Origin: WJKK01 sp964638225
GTDB taxonomy: Bacteria > Patescibacteriota > WWE3 > UBA101185 > UBA10185
DNA length: 54,773 nt
Direction of reading: 5' to 3'
NCBI GenBank assembly: GCA_964638225.1
Contig: CAZWYL010000004.1
Location: forward strand, 1 to 54,773
Below, piece after piece: positions 42,141-51,048 of this stretch (positions are counted from its first letter, which is position 1; every line of letters begins with the position of its first letter). Made by a program: the position numbers and the translations under genes. The notes under the pieces are model-generated. The model made no database searches. It was not told the origin of the DNA and saw only the letters and a program-made list of their open reading frames with translations.

Positions 42141-43790
42141 TTATTTCGATTTTTTAATATCCTTTACAAACAACTCTAAAGAATGATTACCCCTGTATTC
42201 ATTATCCTTCAAGGAATAAACAACATCTAAAGAATCCCCTAACTCAACCTCTTTAAATTGCTCCCTAGAATTAAAGTAAATCGCCTTCTGATATCGTGTT
42301 CCATCATATAATTTCAACGAGACATGATTCTTATCTCTCCCAACAAACCTTATATTTACCACTTTCAACCCCCTAGTTAAAAGTAACGGAGGCCTATTCC
42401 CTTCTCCAAAAGGTTTGAGGTTGCTAATAAAATTTAGAAGATCCCAATTTACACTTTCAAGAGATATTTCCAAATCAATTTCTAAGAAAGGAAGAAATGT
42501 TGAGTCTTCAAATCGTTTAGAAAAAACATCCTGCAAGGATTTTTCCAGGGTGGCAATATTTCCCCTTGGAATAGTAAAGCCTGCGGCCATGGGATGGCCC
42601 CCTAAATTCACAAAAAGCTCTTCAAACTCACGCAATATCTCAATAATATTAACCCCTTCAATAGATCTAACAGACCCTTTACCAAATTTATCTTCTAAGC
42701 TAATAACAACGGAGGGCCTGTAATGCTTTCTCACCAAACGCGAGGCCACCAAACCAATTATTCCTTCGTGAAAGTCTTCATGAGAGACTAGAATAAACCT
42801 AGCATCTAACTCAGGATCAGGAGCCAACTCAAACATGTCTGAGGTCTTTTCTTGACGCTCTCTATTAATTTTATCCAAATGCTGCGCTGCTAAAAATCTA
42901 TCTTCCGATACATCTCGAGTGAAAAGCTCCACAGCCTTGGAGGCATCTGAAAGCCTTCCCGCTGCGTTAATTCTTGGACCTAAGACCCATCCTAAATGAT
43001 AAGAATCTAATTCTTTAGACGCAAGCCCTGAAACAGAAATAAGCTCTTTTAATCCCAAGGGGGGAACAGAATTCATATTTTCCAGCCCCTTTTTCACCAA
43101 GGCTCTGTTAATTCCTCGAAGAGGGTAGACATCTGTAACTGTTGCTAAAGCTGCTAGAGAAAGATGGTCTATATTCTTTGAACCCAATACACTTGCCAAA
43201 ATCCAGGCAAGTGTTGTACCCACAACTTGATCCGACCAAAGAACTACATTTGCGTTGGGAATATTATCAGGCTTCTGGTGATGATCAGTAATTAATATTT
43301 TATGTCCAAGCTCTCTAAGATAAGCAACTTCCTCGTCTGAAGTAATACCAGTATCCACAGTAATAAACAAAATTTCCGATGGTTCTTTTATCTCTGAACT
43401 AACTTTTTGCAGGGCAGTATCAATAGAATCTTTAGAAAGGCCGTATCCATGATCAAAACGATTAGGGATAAAATAAAAAACTCTTTGGTATCCTCTTTCT
43501 TTAACTAGATAGTTATACAGAATGGATGCAGCACATATACCGTCAGCATCATAATCTCCATGAATAATAATGGGGGTTTGATTATCTACACATTCTTCTA
43601 TTAGTTTTTTTGAATCCTTAAGAGCCCTTTTAAATTCCAAGGGAAATTTACGAAGATAATTCAAAGGATTGCGGGGATTTAAAAATTCTCGAGCCTCTTC
43701 TAAAGAATTGAATCCTCTCTTCCGTAATAAAAGTTCTTGGGCTTCTTCAAAATCTGAGGCACTTCCAAAAATATTCCATTTCTTATTCAT
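42141..43790 (-). CDS. recJ: Single-stranded-DNA exonuclease RecJ
   Basis: 549 residues, normal length. DHH-superfamily motifs: IIHGDYDADGICAAS, FITVDTGIT (usually VDNGI), LITDHHQKPD, then HLGWVLGPRINAAGRL and the DHHA1 motif NLGGHPMAAGF. The C-terminal OB-fold (from ~450) ends the protein. It degrades single-stranded DNA 5' to 3' in recombination and mismatch repair. TATAAA is 5 nt before the ATG with no Shine-Dalgarno. Confidence 0.93.
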   Translation of the reverse strand: MNKKWNIFGSASDFEEAQELLLRKRGFNSLEEAREFLNPRNPLNYLRKFPLEFKRALKDSKKLIEECVDNQTPIIIHGDYDADGICAASILYNYLVKERGYQRVFYFIPNRFDHGYGLSKDSIDTALQKVSSEIKEPSEILFITVDTGITSDEEVAYLRELGHKILITDHHQKPDNIPNANVVLWSDQVVGTTLAWILASVLGSKNIDHLSLAALATVTDVYPLRGINRALVKKGLENMNSVPPLGLKELISVSGLASKELDSYHLGWVLGPRINAAGRLSDASKAVELFTRDVSEDRFLAAQHLDKINRERQEKTSDMFELAPDPELDARFILVSHEDFHEGIIGLVASRLVRKHYRPSVVISLEDKFGKGSVRSIEGVNIIEILREFEELFVNLGGHPMAAGFTIPRGNIATLEKSLQDVFSKRFEDSTFLPFLEIDLEISLESVNWDLLNFISNLKPFGEGNRPPLLLTRGLKVVNIRFVGRDKNHVSLKLYDGTRYQKAIYFNSREQFKEVELGDSLDVVYSLKDNEYRGNHSLELFVKDIKKSK

Positions 43791-43865
43791 AAGCTTTTAT
43801 AGATTAACACAAGATAAGAAATCATGAACTAACAATTAAGTTCTCTTGAAATAACGAGAAATCCT

Positions 43866-44444
43866 CTATCGACTACTAAACTTGGACTCATCACCAATCA
43901 ACATTGTACGCCCTTGAGATAAAACCTTATTTATAAATTGATCATTGGTTCTTTTTCTGTAGTTAAATTCTTCTAGGGTCATTACCGAATAGTTTATTTC
44001 CTTCTCCAAGTCTTCTTGGGCACGTTCAATAATTGTTTTTAAAAAGCTTAAATTGGGTTTTCCAACTATAAACATATCAACATCCAATACTGTAGAACCC
44101 CTTCCTCGAAGGAAATCCGTTGATAACATGGCAAATTTAATATCTCCCAATTGTTTCGTATTTTCAATAACATCTTTCGCTAAACCCATATCTTTTGCTA
44201 CCATAGCCAAAAGCTCTGGATAGTAGACATTTGAAGCATTTACTCTGTAATAAAGACGATTGCTGCTTCTACGGCTTGTTAGAAGATCAACCTCTTCTAA
44301 ACGCTTTAGTTCCCTTCTTACTGCATTAATCTCAGCATCTACTGCTCTTACAATTGCCCTAACGTGGTACTGCTCATCGGGATTGGTTAGCATCAGTTTT
44401 AATACGTTAATGCGAACTTCCGAAATAAATAACTTTTCTAACAT
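43866..44444 (-). CDS. Winged-helix protein fused to a nucleotidyltransferase-like domain
   Basis: 192 residues. Residues 1-75 are a winged helix with EVRINVLKLMLTNPDEQYHV, RAIVRAVDAEINAVRRELKR and a beta wing (SSNRLYYRVN). Residues ~100-190 resemble a small MNT-type nucleotidyltransferase: GRGSTVLDVDMFIVGKPN carries a GS..D.D motif, and NYSVMTLEEFNYRKRTND with KVLSQGRTMLIGD is the usual continuation. Proteins of this build are found in archaea and CPR as presumed regulators; no target is known. SD-like AAGGAA precedes the ATG. Confidence 0.7.
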   Translation of the reverse strand: MLEKLFISEVRINVLKLMLTNPDEQYHVRAIVRAVDAEINAVRRELKRLEEVDLLTSRRSSNRLYYRVNASNVYYPELLAMVAKDMGLAKDVIENTKQLGDIKFAMLSTDFLRGRGSTVLDVDMFIVGKPNLSFLKTIIERAQEDLEKEINYSVMTLEEFNYRKRTNDQFINKVLSQGRTMLIGDESKFSSR

Positions 44445-44484
44445 AAGTTCCTTTCCTTAGGCAGTTTCTAACGGACAGAACTAA

Positions 44485-45723
44485 TTAATACTCAACCTGG
44501 GACACATTCCTTGTTGGTACAATACTGATCCAGAATTTACCCCGGTTAAATTGTACTTGTTCCCCATCGAGATCATAAAACATAGTTCGAGCATCTCTAT
44601 CTTCCTTTGACCAAGTAACTTCTTCAACAGTTCCATCCATAAAAACTAACGCACTTCCACTGCCCACCAACTCGTACGTCAAGCGGCCTTTATCATCGTT
44701 AGGTACTGGCTGCTCATCTGCAAATTGAACTATCACATTCTTAACCTCCACCTGTTCTTGTGTCTCCTGATCTAAAAGAGGAATAGGGTTACCCTCGGAA
44801 TCATATCCAGTAGATCTCAGGTAGGAGTTATTCTCGGGATTATATTCAAATATTCCAGAATAATCACCTCTATGCCAAAAATCTATAGACAATGGAGTAC
44901 AATAAGCGGGAATAGCTTCACACGGATCTCCGGGTTCTGTATCTGATAAGACTGGGGCATCCTCCTTAAACTCCCAGACATCAAAATCTCGGGTTCCTTC
45001 CCAACCCAAATCCTCTCCTAGTTTACGAAGTTCTACCCCGTTCACATAAGCAGTATGCTCAGAAGCAACTCCTCGGGGATTTTCACGCCAAAATTGACCT
45101 CCTCCACGTCCCAAGCTCCTCACTGGCCAGTTTTGGATAGCTTCAAGAGCCTGTGGAGACCAACCTATGTGCATTAACATTGCATCCCCTAACTCCTTAA
45201 CAAGAACAAGATAATAATCGCGGGCACTTCTTACTGGCCCTATCTTCTCAGGGGTCTCCGATAGATAAAACGGAATATAACGAGTAATTCCTCCTTCGGC
45301 AACGATTTCATAAACAACATCGGCATAAATCAAACCTGATTGCGGTCTTGCGTCTACATGATTATTTACCATAGCCGCTAAAGGTCTGGTTTCTATCCAT
45401 TGTGCTTGACTAGCCGGATATTCAACACCTGTAAGGGGATTCACCACCATCCCATGAGAGTCTCCATAAACCTCTGCCTCATCTGTGCCAGATAAAGGAC
45501 TTATTAGATCAGATACATTTCCAAAACCTAAAAAATAAATTAAAGCTAAGGATATAATTCCCGCCAATAAAACACCTAATACTATGTATAAAATTGGAAG
45601 CTTGTCTTCATCTGTTTTTTTAGCGCCTTTCTTATCAAAGGATTTAAATTTAGTTTTTACATGCAAATCCTCTTGCTCTTTGTTATCTTCTATAGATTTG
45701 GGCTCTTGGGAGTTATTTTCCAT
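44485..45723 (-). CDS. DUF3048 (YerB-like) membrane-anchored protein
   Basis: About 412 residues from the ATG at 45721-45723, which lies 6 nt after a TATAAT. A charged cytoplasmic tail is followed by one helix (LYIVLGVLLAGIISLALIYF) and an external domain with NPLTGVEYPASQ, RPLAAMVNNHVDARPQSGL and GGITRYIPFYLSE, the DUF3048/YerB signature, ending MFYDLDGEQVQFNRGKFWIS. YerB-like proteins occur widely at the surface of Gram-positive-type cells, with unknown activity. Confidence 0.88.
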   Translation of the reverse strand: MENNSQEPKSIEDNKEQEDLHVKTKFKSFDKKGAKKTDEDKLPILYIVLGVLLAGIISLALIYFLGFGNVSDLISPLSGTDEAEVYGDSHGMVVNPLTGVEYPASQAQWIETRPLAAMVNNHVDARPQSGLIYADVVYEIVAEGGITRYIPFYLSETPEKIGPVRSARDYYLVLVKELGDAMLMHIGWSPQALEAIQNWPVRSLGRGGGQFWRENPRGVASEHTAYVNGVELRKLGEDLGWEGTRDFDVWEFKEDAPVLSDTEPGDPCEAIPAYCTPLSIDFWHRGDYSGIFEYNPENNSYLRSTGYDSEGNPIPLLDQETQEQVEVKNVIVQFADEQPVPNDDKGRLTYELVGSGSALVFMDGTVEEVTWSKEDRDARTMFYDLDGEQVQFNRGKFWISIVPTRNVSQVEY

Positions 45724-45729
45724 AACCTT

Positions 45730-45759
45730 ATTATACAAAATGGGTAAAAGATTTGTCTA
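45730..45759 (-). promoter_or_regulatory. Leaderless promoter of the DUF3048 gene
   Basis: Minus strand TAGACA (45754-45759), 18-nt spacer, TATAAT (45730-45735), then 6 nt to the ATG at 45723. No Shine-Dalgarno. It decides the start codon over the ATG five codons upstream. Confidence 0.6.
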
Positions 45760-45783
45760 CTAAATACTTACTAGGAGAATTTC

Positions 45784-46803
45784 TTAATCCAAGCGAATTT
45801 CGGCTTCTATAAATTCTTCAAGATGGCCGTCTAAAACCTGATCAGGATTTGTACTTTCCACCTCGGTTCTCAAATCTTTAACCAGCTTATAAGGATGTAG
45901 AACGTAGTTTCTGATCTGGTTCCCCCAACCGGGTTTCTTATACTTACCCTTAATACGCTGCCTTTCTCTTTGCATTCTCTGCTCTTCTAAGACATAAAGT
46001 TTGGATCTTAACACACTTAAAGCTCTTCTCCTATTCTGACTCTGACTCCTTTCAGTTTGATTTTCCACCACTATTCCTGTAGGTATATGCTTTATTCTCA
46101 CAGCAGTAGAAACCTTGTTTACGTTTTGACCTCCCGCACCTCCGGCCCTAAAAGCTTCAAACTCAATATCTTCATCTTTTATCTCTATGTCCACGTCATC
46201 ATCAATAACAGGTAGAACTTCCACCAAAGCAAAAGATGTTTGCCGAAGATTATCCGCATTAAAAGGAGATTGTCTAACCAGACGATGCACGCCGGATTCA
46301 TGTTTTAAAAATCCGTAGGCATATTTACCTTTAATTTCTACAGTAGCGCTTTTGATCCCTGCTTCGTCGCCGGTCTGTTTATTCAAAAGATCAATCTTCC
46401 AATTCATGCGCTCTGCATAACGCCTATACATTCTTAGAAGCATTTCGGCCCAATCCATTGCTTCTGTACCTCCTTGACCGGCATGTATAGAAAGATATGC
46501 GTCATCTTCATCATATTTACCGGAAAGAAAAAGCTTTTCTTCAACCTGTGCAGCAAATTCATCGAACTTCTCGTATGCCTCTTCCTCCAAAAGGAGCTCC
46601 AGTAATGCGAAGTCGTCTAAATCTCTTTTAATATCAGCTAGATCTTGAGAAGCTTTTTGACCTTCCTCCCAATCTTCCCAAAGTTCAGGCCTTTCCATCT
46701 CAGATTTTAGTTTGGAATATTTTTCTTGCTTTTCTTTTATGTAGAGCTGTTTTTTGAGATTCTTCAAACGTTCTTGATACTCTTTTTTATCCTCAAAATT
46801 CAT
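45784..46803 (-). CDS. prfB: Peptide chain release factor 2
   Basis: 339 residues. The anticodon-like tripeptide SPF is in RLVRQSPFNADNLRQTSF and the catalytic GGQ in RAGGAGGQNVNKVSTAVRI. RF2 releases proteins at UAA and UGA, so UGA is a stop codon here, unlike in Gracilibacteria. The frame is continuous: no programmed frameshift is needed from this ATG, and the 18-bp space to the upstream gene leaves no room for the usual 25-codon zero-frame segment. TAAACT lies 6 nt before the ATG. Confidence 0.93.
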   Translation of the reverse strand: MNFEDKKEYQERLKNLKKQLYIKEKQEKYSKLKSEMERPELWEDWEEGQKASQDLADIKRDLDDFALLELLLEEEAYEKFDEFAAQVEEKLFLSGKYDEDDAYLSIHAGQGGTEAMDWAEMLLRMYRRYAERMNWKIDLLNKQTGDEAGIKSATVEIKGKYAYGFLKHESGVHRLVRQSPFNADNLRQTSFALVEVLPVIDDDVDIEIKDEDIEFEAFRAGGAGGQNVNKVSTAVRIKHIPTGIVVENQTERSQSQNRRRALSVLRSKLYVLEEQRMQRERQRIKGKYKKPGWGNQIRNYVLHPYKLVKDLRTEVESTNPDQVLDGHLEEFIEAEIRLD

Positions 46804-46821
46804 GGGTTGAGTTTAACACAC

Positions 46822-49407
46822 TTAAGATTTTGACAAAGAAGGAGAATCAGAAAATATTTCAGCGCCCAATTCTACGGTATCGCCCCGTTTAATCTCTTTG
46901 GACAAGAGCTTTTCAGCAAGATAAGTTTCAACTTTATCCTCAATTACCCGAGCTAGTGGACGTGCTCCCCACTCCTCATTATAACCTCGCTCAACCAGTT
47001 CATCCAATAAGTCTTCAGTAAATTTCAACTTAATATTTTTCTCATCCCCTACTTTTTCAACCCTCTTCAATAATATTCTTGCTATATTTTTAACATTATC
47101 CTTAGATAGGGAGTTAAAAACTACTATACCGCTATATCTATTTAAAAACTCCGGAGCAAAGTGTTCTCTTACTTTTTTCATAACTGCCTCCTCCATTTCA
47201 GAGAAAGTACCATTCCTTTTTGATACCAACTGTATCTCCCGGGTGCCCACGTTGCTGGTTGCAATTATGATTGTATTGGCAAAACTAACGGTTACTCCCT
47301 CTGAATCTGTGAGTCTGCCATCATCCAATACTTGGAGGAAAGTTAATAAAACCTGAGGCGAAGCTTTTTCTATTTCGTCTAAAAGAATAACCGAAAAGGG
47401 ATTTGCTCTTACCGCTTCCGTCAAGATACCCTTAGTGCTTCCATCTGAATTCCCTATTAATTTCTTAACACTATCCGGCTGTTGATACTCACTCATATCT
47501 AAACGTATCATTTTACTTTCAGCACCAAAATAAACTCTAGATAAAGTCTTAGCAGTTTCCGTTTTTCCAACTCCAGTTGTTCCAACAAATAAAAAGCTTG
47601 CAATAGGCTTGCTTTCATCCCTAATTCCCGTTCGTGCCCGTTTTAAAGCGTTGGAAACTTCTCTTACAGCCTGATCTTGTCCAATAATCCGCTTTTTCAT
47701 CTCCTCTTCTATATTTAAAAGCTTCTCTGATTCCTCTTCATCTAAAGTAGTAACAGGAACGTGGGTCATTTCCGAAATAACTTCAGCTACTTTTTCTGCA
47801 GTAACAACTTTACCCTCTCTTGAAACTATAGTTACGCAGCGATTCAAAATATCAACTGCTTTGTCTGGAAAAACGCGTTCTAACATTAACTTGGAAGATA
47901 GATGAATTACTTTCTTAATTGCCGGGTAAGTTACAATCACATCTTCAAATCTTTCTATATCAAAAGTCAAATGCATTAAAATTTTTCTGGTTTCATCCGG
48001 TGATGAAGGCTCAATATCAACAACATGAAAAAGCCTTGCAAATGCACCATTAGGCTCGATGTGTTTTCTATAATTTTTTCTGTTTGTAGCCGCTAAAACT
48101 TGAATTCTGCCAGTAGACAAATAAGGGTCGAGAATGGAGTAAACACTGGAAATATCAACTTCATCACCTCCAACCCCAGAGACTAAATTATGAATCTCAT
48201 CAAAAAACAAAATTATATCTCCGGATTTTATAACCTCGTCCATAACTCTCTTAAACCTTTCAGCTATGTCACCCGAATTTTTGGCCCCTGCTACAAGAGA
48301 TCCCGCTTCAATACTCACTATCCTCTTATTTGCTATCTTCTCATACTCTGTTCCCTCTATTATTGACTTAGCTATGCCTTTAACAATAGAAGTCTTACCG
48401 CTCCCCGGCTGTCCGATAATCATGACATTTACTTTTTTTGATCCTGACAATAAATTTGCAATCTCTTTAATTTCTTCCTGATGAGCAATAATCCCTCGAA
48501 TCAAACCTTTTTTTGCCAATTCAGTAAAATCCGTAGAGATAGAATCCAAAGCCGGTGTCACTCTCCCAGTCATACCACGCCCATAACCGCCCAAGCGCTC
48601 TATATCATAATCTTCCTGCCATAGAAAGACTCCCGCCAGACGCTCGCGCTCATCTACAATCCAAAAGATTGTTTCCTCAACATCCTCTAACTCTAAGCCA
48701 AAAGACATTAAGAGATCTTCAATTTCCGGAATTATTTTCAAAAACGCATAGAGCAGGTGTTCAATCTCTACATACCGAGTACCCTCTCTCTGCGCAATCT
48801 CATAAGCCCTTTTAACCACTTTCCAAATTTCAAAGTCGGGAACTTTTCTTACTTTTAGCTTGAAGTCCTTTCTATTCAGCTCTAATTTCTTCAGCAAATA
48901 AACTATATCTGTATTCTTTGTCAAGGCATCAATGGAACCTGTTTTTTTAGCCTCTATTAAATATTTTTTAATTTCTGGACGAACTGCATCCATAACATCT
49001 CCCTTGCCAATCTCAGAAATCCTTTTTGGTGGGATATTTTTAGTAAGATGAAGCCTGAGAAAATAGATGACAACAAAAACCAAAATCGAGTATAACTTTA
49101 AATATCTAAGCATTACAAAAGGAAGAACGTACCAGGCTAGGGGGCCAATTAATAAAAGGCTAGTCAAGCTCAGCAGTGCTACTAAACCTAAGATGATCTG
49201 ACAAATTCGGAAGACAAAACCTATGAATCTACCTACCAGCGTATAATCCCCAAATAAAGGAACAAAAAGCAATTTAATGTTTAAAGTGAAAGAGATAGCG
49301 TGATTTACCAAAATAATCAAACGCTTAATGATTACAAAAATTCTCTTGGGAGCGTCGTAAAAGAACCATCTTAGCGGCTCTGTAAGTCTTCTGGGCAGTT
49401 TTTCCAT
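46822..49407 (-). CDS. Membrane-anchored Clp-like double AAA+ ATPase
   Basis: 861 residues. Three hydrophobic helices (about 23-55, 58-90, 92-118) precede a Clp-N-like region (~198-250, EGTRYVEIEHLLYAFL). D1 has Walker A GQPGSGKTS (332-340) and Walker B FFDEIHN (D403/E404); D2 has GTTGVGKTE (609-617) and LLDEIEKA (D677/E678). No long M-domain. The D1 pore loop, KYRGE in ClpC, is KNSGD, and the D2 PPGYVG loop is IGNSDGSTKG, so neither has its aromatic residue. The ClpP-docking (I/L/V)GF tripeptide of ClpC is not visible near 725-740. It is probably a remodelling ATPase at the membrane; ClpP partnership is doubtful. Confidence 0.85.
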   Translation of the reverse strand: MEKLPRRLTEPLRWFFYDAPKRIFVIIKRLIILVNHAISFTLNIKLLFVPLFGDYTLVGRFIGFVFRICQIILGLVALLSLTSLLLIGPLAWYVLPFVMLRYLKLYSILVFVVIYFLRLHLTKNIPPKRISEIGKGDVMDAVRPEIKKYLIEAKKTGSIDALTKNTDIVYLLKKLELNRKDFKLKVRKVPDFEIWKVVKRAYEIAQREGTRYVEIEHLLYAFLKIIPEIEDLLMSFGLELEDVEETIFWIVDERERLAGVFLWQEDYDIERLGGYGRGMTGRVTPALDSISTDFTELAKKGLIRGIIAHQEEIKEIANLLSGSKKVNVMIIGQPGSGKTSIVKGIAKSIIEGTEYEKIANKRIVSIEAGSLVAGAKNSGDIAERFKRVMDEVIKSGDIILFFDEIHNLVSGVGGDEVDISSVYSILDPYLSTGRIQVLAATNRKNYRKHIEPNGAFARLFHVVDIEPSSPDETRKILMHLTFDIERFEDVIVTYPAIKKVIHLSSKLMLERVFPDKAVDILNRCVTIVSREGKVVTAEKVAEVISEMTHVPVTTLDEEESEKLLNIEEEMKKRIIGQDQAVREVSNALKRARTGIRDESKPIASFLFVGTTGVGKTETAKTLSRVYFGAESKMIRLDMSEYQQPDSVKKLIGNSDGSTKGILTEAVRANPFSVILLDEIEKASPQVLLTFLQVLDDGRLTDSEGVTVSFANTIIIATSNVGTREIQLVSKRNGTFSEMEEAVMKKVREHFAPEFLNRYSGIVVFNSLSKDNVKNIARILLKRVEKVGDEKNIKLKFTEDLLDELVERGYNEEWGARPLARVIEDKVETYLAEKLLSKEIKRGDTVELGAEIFSDSPSLSKS

Positions 49408-49419
49408 AGCTTAAGCATA

Positions 49420-49858
49420 TCAATTGCTTATTTGGTTTACAAATCTTTTAGAAGAAACTCCAAAATAGTGCCCAATTGGGATATAAAAGAAGAAGAAAAG
49501 AAAAACCGGGTGGACAAGACAAAGTACCAAATAACCAAGATAAGGAAAAGTAAAAACCACCCGCCCTACTATGTTTTCCTGAGTAACTTTAGCAGTGTCA
49601 GAATAATCATTTGCGTCACCCTTGGTTGTGAAGTATAAGTTATCAAAAGAATTGTCAACCTTTGTAATCCTATGCGTAACCAAAGATTGATTCTTATATC
49701 TGTATGTAACTACATCTCCAAGGTCAAAGGCTTCCTCTCTTTTATCCACTAAAACCAGCGAGGCCTTGGAGATTGCGGGAGCCATAGAAGATGTGCTTAC
49801 AATAAAAACAGCATAACTTTGAAAAAACAAATAAATCATGTACAAAAAGAAAGAAACC
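49420..49858 (-). CDS. SipW-type signal peptidase I (5' end in gap)
   Basis: About 145 residues from the gap to a TGA at 49420. SSSMAPAI holds the catalytic serine and LVTHRITKVD the histidine of the Ser-His type (archaeal/SipW/Sec11) signal peptidases; GDANDYSD, VGRVVFTFPYLGY and a C-terminal helix complete the domain. The bacterial Lys general base is absent in this type. SipW enzymes process TasA/camelysin-like proteins, and one starts on the other side of the gap. The first helix is partly visible. Confidence 0.8.
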
Positions 49859-49958
49859 NNNNNNNNNNNNNNNNNNNNNNNNNNNNNNNNNNNNNNNNNN
49901 NNNNNNNNNNNNNNNNNNNNNNNNNNNNNNNNNNNNNNNNNNNNNNNNNNNNNNNNNN
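49859..49958. other. Scaffold gap (100 N)
   Basis: Exactly 100 N of unknown true length. It hides the C-terminus of the TasA-like gene and the N-terminus of the SipW gene; frames read through it join two different proteins. Confidence 0.95.
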
Positions 49959-50248
49959 GCCCAAGACTCAAGACTTACATCGGAAGTTGCATTGTTGTAA
50001 ATCTGAACTGGATAATCCTCGTGCCATTCGGATGTAATGTTTTCGAATTGGGGGCCTGGTTTACTATCAACCAAATTATCAGAACTTGTCCCCGCATCGA
50101 TAACGTCTAGAAGCTTAATATCTGCACTTGCTACAGAAAAGCTGCTGCCTGCAAAATCAGCTTTGTCTGTAAATGTTGCAAAAGTCACTCCCAAAGTTAG
50201 TAATAAAAGTAAGACTAGAGAACCGTAAATGTAAAAGCTCTTTTTCAT
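49959..50248 (-). CDS. TasA/camelysin-like protein with SipW-type signal (3' end in gap)
   Basis: The visible 97 residues begin MKKSFYIYGSLVLLLLLTLG, a signal helix, followed by VTFATFTDKADFAGSSFSVA and ADIKLLD. The pattern (A/T)-(Y/F)-F-(S/T)-D-x-A...F...(A/T)..(D/I)..L is that of SipW-processed CalY/TasA proteins. The mature part starts with a beta-rich segment VQIYNNATSDVSLESW. Known relatives form biofilm fibres or act as surface proteases (function varies). An ATG at 50266 overlaps the radC stop; I prefer 50248 because the signal starts there. Confidence 0.7.
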
Positions 50249-50262
50249 TTTTAACCCTATTT

Positions 50263-50979
50263 TCATTCCTTTTTTTCCACCTCCTTTCTTATTGACGAAC
50301 CAATTAATCCGGACAATTTGAAGCTGTAAAAATTAGTGGAAGTCAAGATAATGTGATCCAAAAAATTAATCCCAACATGTGTACAAGCTATGGCAATCTC
50401 CTTGGTAAGCTGTACATCGGGATCACTAGGATCCGTTTTTTCTGAAGGGTGATTATGCGCCAAAATAATGGAACTGGCTCCCTTTAGCAGAGCAGTTTTA
50501 AGAATCTCTCTTGAATCAGCTAAAGTTTGCGTTAAAGTGCCAATAGATACGAGACTAAGCTTAATTAAGTTGTTATTAATATCTAAACTCAATAAATATA
50601 AGTGCTCCTTATCTTTTCCCATTATCAAAGGACGAATAAGTTTGAACACGTCTTTTGGAGTCTCAAGTCTAACCTTTTTAACCTCTGCATCATTCAAAGA
50701 TCTTTTTGCAATTTCATTAACCGCTTTTAAACAGCTAACTTTAGCATCACCCATATATCTAAACCTTCTAAGCTGATTTACATCTGCCCGTAGTAAATTC
50801 TGTAAACCATCAAACTCAGCGAGCAGTGTTTGGGATAATTCAAGTGCATTAACATCAGGACCCCCGGAACGTAAAAGAATTGCAAGTAATTCGTAATCCG
50901 CTAGTGAAGCTGCACCAAGTTTTTCTAGACGCTCCCTGGGAAGTTCTGTTAAAGGTAATTTATCCAATGAACCTTTCAT
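50263..50979 (-). CDS. radC: RadC-family JAB/MPN-domain protein
   Basis: 238 residues, normal length. LPRERLEKLGAASLADYELLAILLRSG-type N-terminus with a helix-hairpin-helix, and the JAMM metal motif ILAHNHPSEKTDPSDPD in the MPN domain near the C-terminus. The family (UPF0758) is named RadC but its role in repair has been disputed. TAGAAT lies 7 nt before the ATG. It overlaps the TasA-like gene or abuts it, depending on that gene's start. Confidence 0.92.
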   Translation of the reverse strand: MKGSLDKLPLTELPRERLEKLGAASLADYELLAILLRSGGPDVNALELSQTLLAEFDGLQNLLRADVNQLRRFRYMGDAKVSCLKAVNEIAKRSLNDAEVKKVRLETPKDVFKLIRPLIMGKDKEHLYLLSLDINNNLIKLSLVSIGTLTQTLADSREILKTALLKGASSIILAHNHPSEKTDPSDPDVQLTKEIAIACTHVGINFLDHIILTSTNFYSFKLSGLIGSSIRKEVEKKE

Positions 50980-51048
50980 AAATTATATTCTAGGTTATTG
51001 CAATATATATTGGAATGGGGTATATTCTAATTTAGGTAGACATTCTTT

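Noticed and set aside
41923..42186. Open reading frames on both strands across the aspS leader (plus strand 41923-42186, minus strand 41913-42131)
   Set aside because: They are explained by the T-box RNA; the amino-acid sequences match nothing and the RNA structure and promoter account for the region.
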